Shown piece by piece: positions 61,121 through 64,000 of a DNA stretch of 64,000 nt (the first letter of the stretch is position 1; each line of letters starts with the position of its first letter). The DNA comes from Acridotheres tristis (taxonomy: Eukaryota > Chordata > Aves > Passeriformes > Sturnidae), in NCBI GenBank assembly GCA_037013685.1, contig CM072886.1, forward strand, positions 59,512,933 through 59,576,932. Reading direction: 5' to 3'. The notes beneath the pieces are model-generated. The model did no database searches, was not told where the DNA came from, and was given only the letters and a program-made list of their open reading frames with translations. The position numbers and the translations under genes are program-made.

Positions 61121-64000
61121 AAAAAGAAAAAAATAATAAAGTCGAGATTTGCCTTTATGCACACTCCTGCACCTCCTAGCTTAAGCTAGTTTACATCACC
61201 TTCTTCCCTGCTGAGTCCCACAGCCCCAGCTGGAACTGTCGTGTGGCTTATACTACATCCTGCAGGTCCTGAAGAAGGTTCTTCTTGTACTAAAGTATTC
61301 CTCAGTTTTCCAATCACTGGTGAAGAGAATTATCTCAGCTTTTACTGACAAAAAGTACCTTTAAAATCAGAACATATATGTATAAATAAGCCCTACTGAA
61401 CAAAGTGGACAAGCTGAGAAGTAAAGGAGAATTATTTTGGAAGGGGAATGCCTGACTAGAAAGTTACTCCAGGTCCCACTATGGGCACAATCCAAAGCAG
61501 ATTTAAAGTACTGGTGCCTTTTCTGCTCGAGTTCAGTACACATTGCATAAAATTTCACAAGATGTCACTTCGGGTGTTCTCCTTAGAAAAGTATGAAATA
61601 TTAAAACCAACCTGAAACACCAAGGCATATTTTCACAATCCTAGGTTGCATTGTGGATAATAAGGTGAAGCTAGCTAATTAACATGAGAGCCAATCTTCG
61701 TTTTCTCATCTCTGGTGCTGCTATTTAAGTCATTTTTGGATCTCATGGTGTTTCAGCTGGAGTGCAGAATAGAACAAATAGAGCACAAAAAGCCTTTAGC
61801 TGTGCAGGAAGGACAAGGCAGAGCTGCACTGGGGATCACTCCTTGCTCCTCCTGAGCCTGCACAGCCTTTGTCAGGCAAAGCCGTTTGCCCCCAGGAGTG
61901 GGGGATTAGGATATTTATTCATAATTTATGCCATTTTGAAAAGCTACTGTCAACTCAAACCCAGCTTCAAGCCAGCATAAAATGACAGGGATAGAACACA
62001 AAAATTCATTGCCTTGTGAGGTTTCTGTGGTCTCGTTCTACTGTTGCCTTTCCTATCAAATCCAAAATGTTCAGTTTGGATGTAAGTGTGTTTGAGAAAT
62101 TTGCATTGTTTCACTTATTCAACAAGGTTTCAATAGCAGAACTAAAAGCAGTCACTTTTCCTTCTTAATTAAGGCCAACATTATTTTGTTTACTTTTCAT
62201 TATAACCTATTTAAATAGTTCAAACCTCTTTATATATTTATTTTTGGAATACAATTTCTAGGACATACTTATATCCCACTGAACAAAAAATGAGAACTAT
62301 TTGATCAGAGTGAGTAATTTCTGTGATAGCATCAGAGGTAACACATTATCCAATTCAACACTTATTACTATAAATAATATATTAACTCCTTCTTTATTCT
62401 GAATAGCTACTTTATTAAAAAATTCTATGCACAAAGGATGAAATTAAATCTAATCTCTGATATGACACCCAGTAAAATGGACTTATATCCTCTTTCATCT
62501 CTCATCTTATTATATATAGCAGGAAACCTTAGAGAACTGTTTATCAGCTGTTAATCAAAACTCAACCTACAAGCACAGCACTCTCAGAATTTTAAACATT
62601 TCCTAACTTGTATTTGTGTACACATTAAAGGAATTTATATTCCACCTGTGCAGAAGATCTCATGAGATTCTATCACTATAACTCATACCCATTGGGTATC
62701 TTAATTTGTTGCAGAGAAATATTTGGGAACAACTTTGAACTAAAGAAAGTAAGAGGGAAAAAACACTGTTAGTGAGAGCTCCAAGGTGTTGCACATAAAG
62801 ATATGCAGGGCTGGAGAGAAATTAAGATCTTGAGCAAAAAGGCAAGAAAATTTCCAAGAGTAGCTGCTTGAGGATCAGAGGAAAGGGATGTAGGGATATT
62901 TTGAAGTGACTATGTTTATTCCTTTACAAAGTATTAAATAAAAACAAAACACCATCCTCAAATTTTATAGACTTAGTCGTGTCTATGACACATAAAGACA
63001 ATCTCATTAACATCATTTTCTTCACCATTTAAAGTGTAATTTTGTCTTATTTTCTGAGGTTGTTTTCTATGTGGTTTTGGTTTTTTGGTTTGTTTTTTTT
63101 TTTTTTTTTACATTTGCTACATGCTAAAGATTGAAGGTTCAGGAATTATGTGCCCCTGCCTTTACATAGACAAGGCACTACCAAGCACTTGGAACCACAA
63201 TGACAGACATGCTAACACAAATATGTGAGATGAGTAGATTGTTCCGCAAGGGCTGAATTAATAGTCCATTAATTTCAATTAGCACAGCTGGCTGTTTTAA
63301 GTGCTTAGAGCCTTTATACCTGAGAAATATTATGAGCATGGATGGCCAGATAAGACACAGATTAGACAGGACTTAATTAGTACTTTGTTACATTTTCTAG
63401 GTTTGAGAGTCACATCAAAAATTTTAATAGGAAAAAGTCAGACTTACTTAAGCAGAAATCAAGAGTTAGAGGTTAAGTCTTCTATTATATTAAAAAAAAA
63501 GTTTCTGGCAATTTGTTACCTTATTCATACTTGAAACAACCTTGGTCAAGCAGTTAAAGAGGACTGAGATATTTAGAAGGCTATTTTTAGGGAAAGCTTA
63601 AGTTTGTCCTTTTATAATTCAGAGGATCCACTTTGTATATATCTTCCATGTTTTAGAATATATTCGGTGTTCAGTTTTATCATATGTAAAAATGAGGGTC
63701 ACACAGGATCTGCCAAATAGTTTAATTGGAAGTTTTCTACGGGCAGAGTAGCTTCACTACTTGAAGGAACAGGCAACGATTATGATTAACCAGTCCACAC
63801 TCACAAGTAATCTTTGTCATCAGGATGAAAGGTTTAAAAAATGTAATTTTTTTTTTTACTGTCTAGTTTATAAAATCAATATGTTCAAGATATCACAGTT
63901 AGAAAAGGAAAAACTGTCTTCCCCATTACTCTATACACAAAAGAATGTTAAAAGCACCATATATGTATTTAAATCTAAAAAAATGAACTGTCACAAAACT
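61121..64000. other. AT-rich non-coding DNA
   Basis: No gene is recognised. One octamer occurs at 62,099-62,106. A T-rich run spans about 63,078-63,109. The part around 63,130-63,430 has the look of conserved regulatory DNA (see findings). Confidence 0.55.
63078..63109. repeat. T-rich simple repeat
   Basis: Short tttggttt words lead into a run of about 17 T. No tailed retrocopy is recognisable on the minus strand beside it. Confidence 0.85.

Overview
The window looks like a piece of a bird nuclear genome. The evidence is two 5'-truncated CR1 LINE 3' ends of the avian type, a degenerate endogenous-retrovirus LTR with its primer-binding site, low overall repeat density, AT-rich single-copy DNA with scattered A or T runs, and one isolated CpG island. 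Nothing looks bacterial, viral or plasmid-borne: there are no operons, ribosome-binding sites, CRISPR arrays, insertion sequences or replication origins. I cannot name the species. I recognise no protein-coding exon on either strand. The open frames that exist lie in the CpG island, in repeats, or at lengths expected by chance in AT-rich DNA, and several depend on non-ATG starts.

Layout. Positions 1-47,300 are mostly AT-rich non-coding DNA. They hold two CR1 fragments (about 3,791-4,440 and 9,342-9,790, both minus strand), short A/T runs, a few GC-richer patches (17.8-18.5, 24.65-25.25 and 43.4-43.8 kb), clusters of POU octamer motifs, stretches that read like conserved non-coding DNA, and a perfect 44-bp palindrome at 38,197-38,240. 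Positions 46,540-47,240 are strongly purine-biased on the plus strand. Positions about 47,330-49,690 form a CpG island with a GC box, a TATA-like element and three good splice-donor sequences, all on the minus strand. The simplest reading is a housekeeping- or developmental-type promoter with alternative non-coding first exons. The gene would be transcribed leftward, and most or all of 1-48,000 would be its first intron or introns.

Right of the island, 49,700-56,300 is non-coding. A minus-strand retroviral LTR (about 56,629-57,720) follows, with an adjoining tRNA-Phe-type primer-binding site at 56,604-56,621 and part of the leader to its left. Positions 57,721-64,000 are again AT-rich non-coding DNA, with a second, weaker LTR-like candidate near 60,779-61,120 and stretches that may be conserved regulatory sequence.

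No set of genes works together here. The biology visible is one promoter region, candidate distal regulatory sequence and old retroelements. I found no convincing new system. The items most worth checking are the 44-bp palindrome, the alternative leftward first exons, the doublet octamer sites and the CpG-decayed tRNA-Phe primer site.
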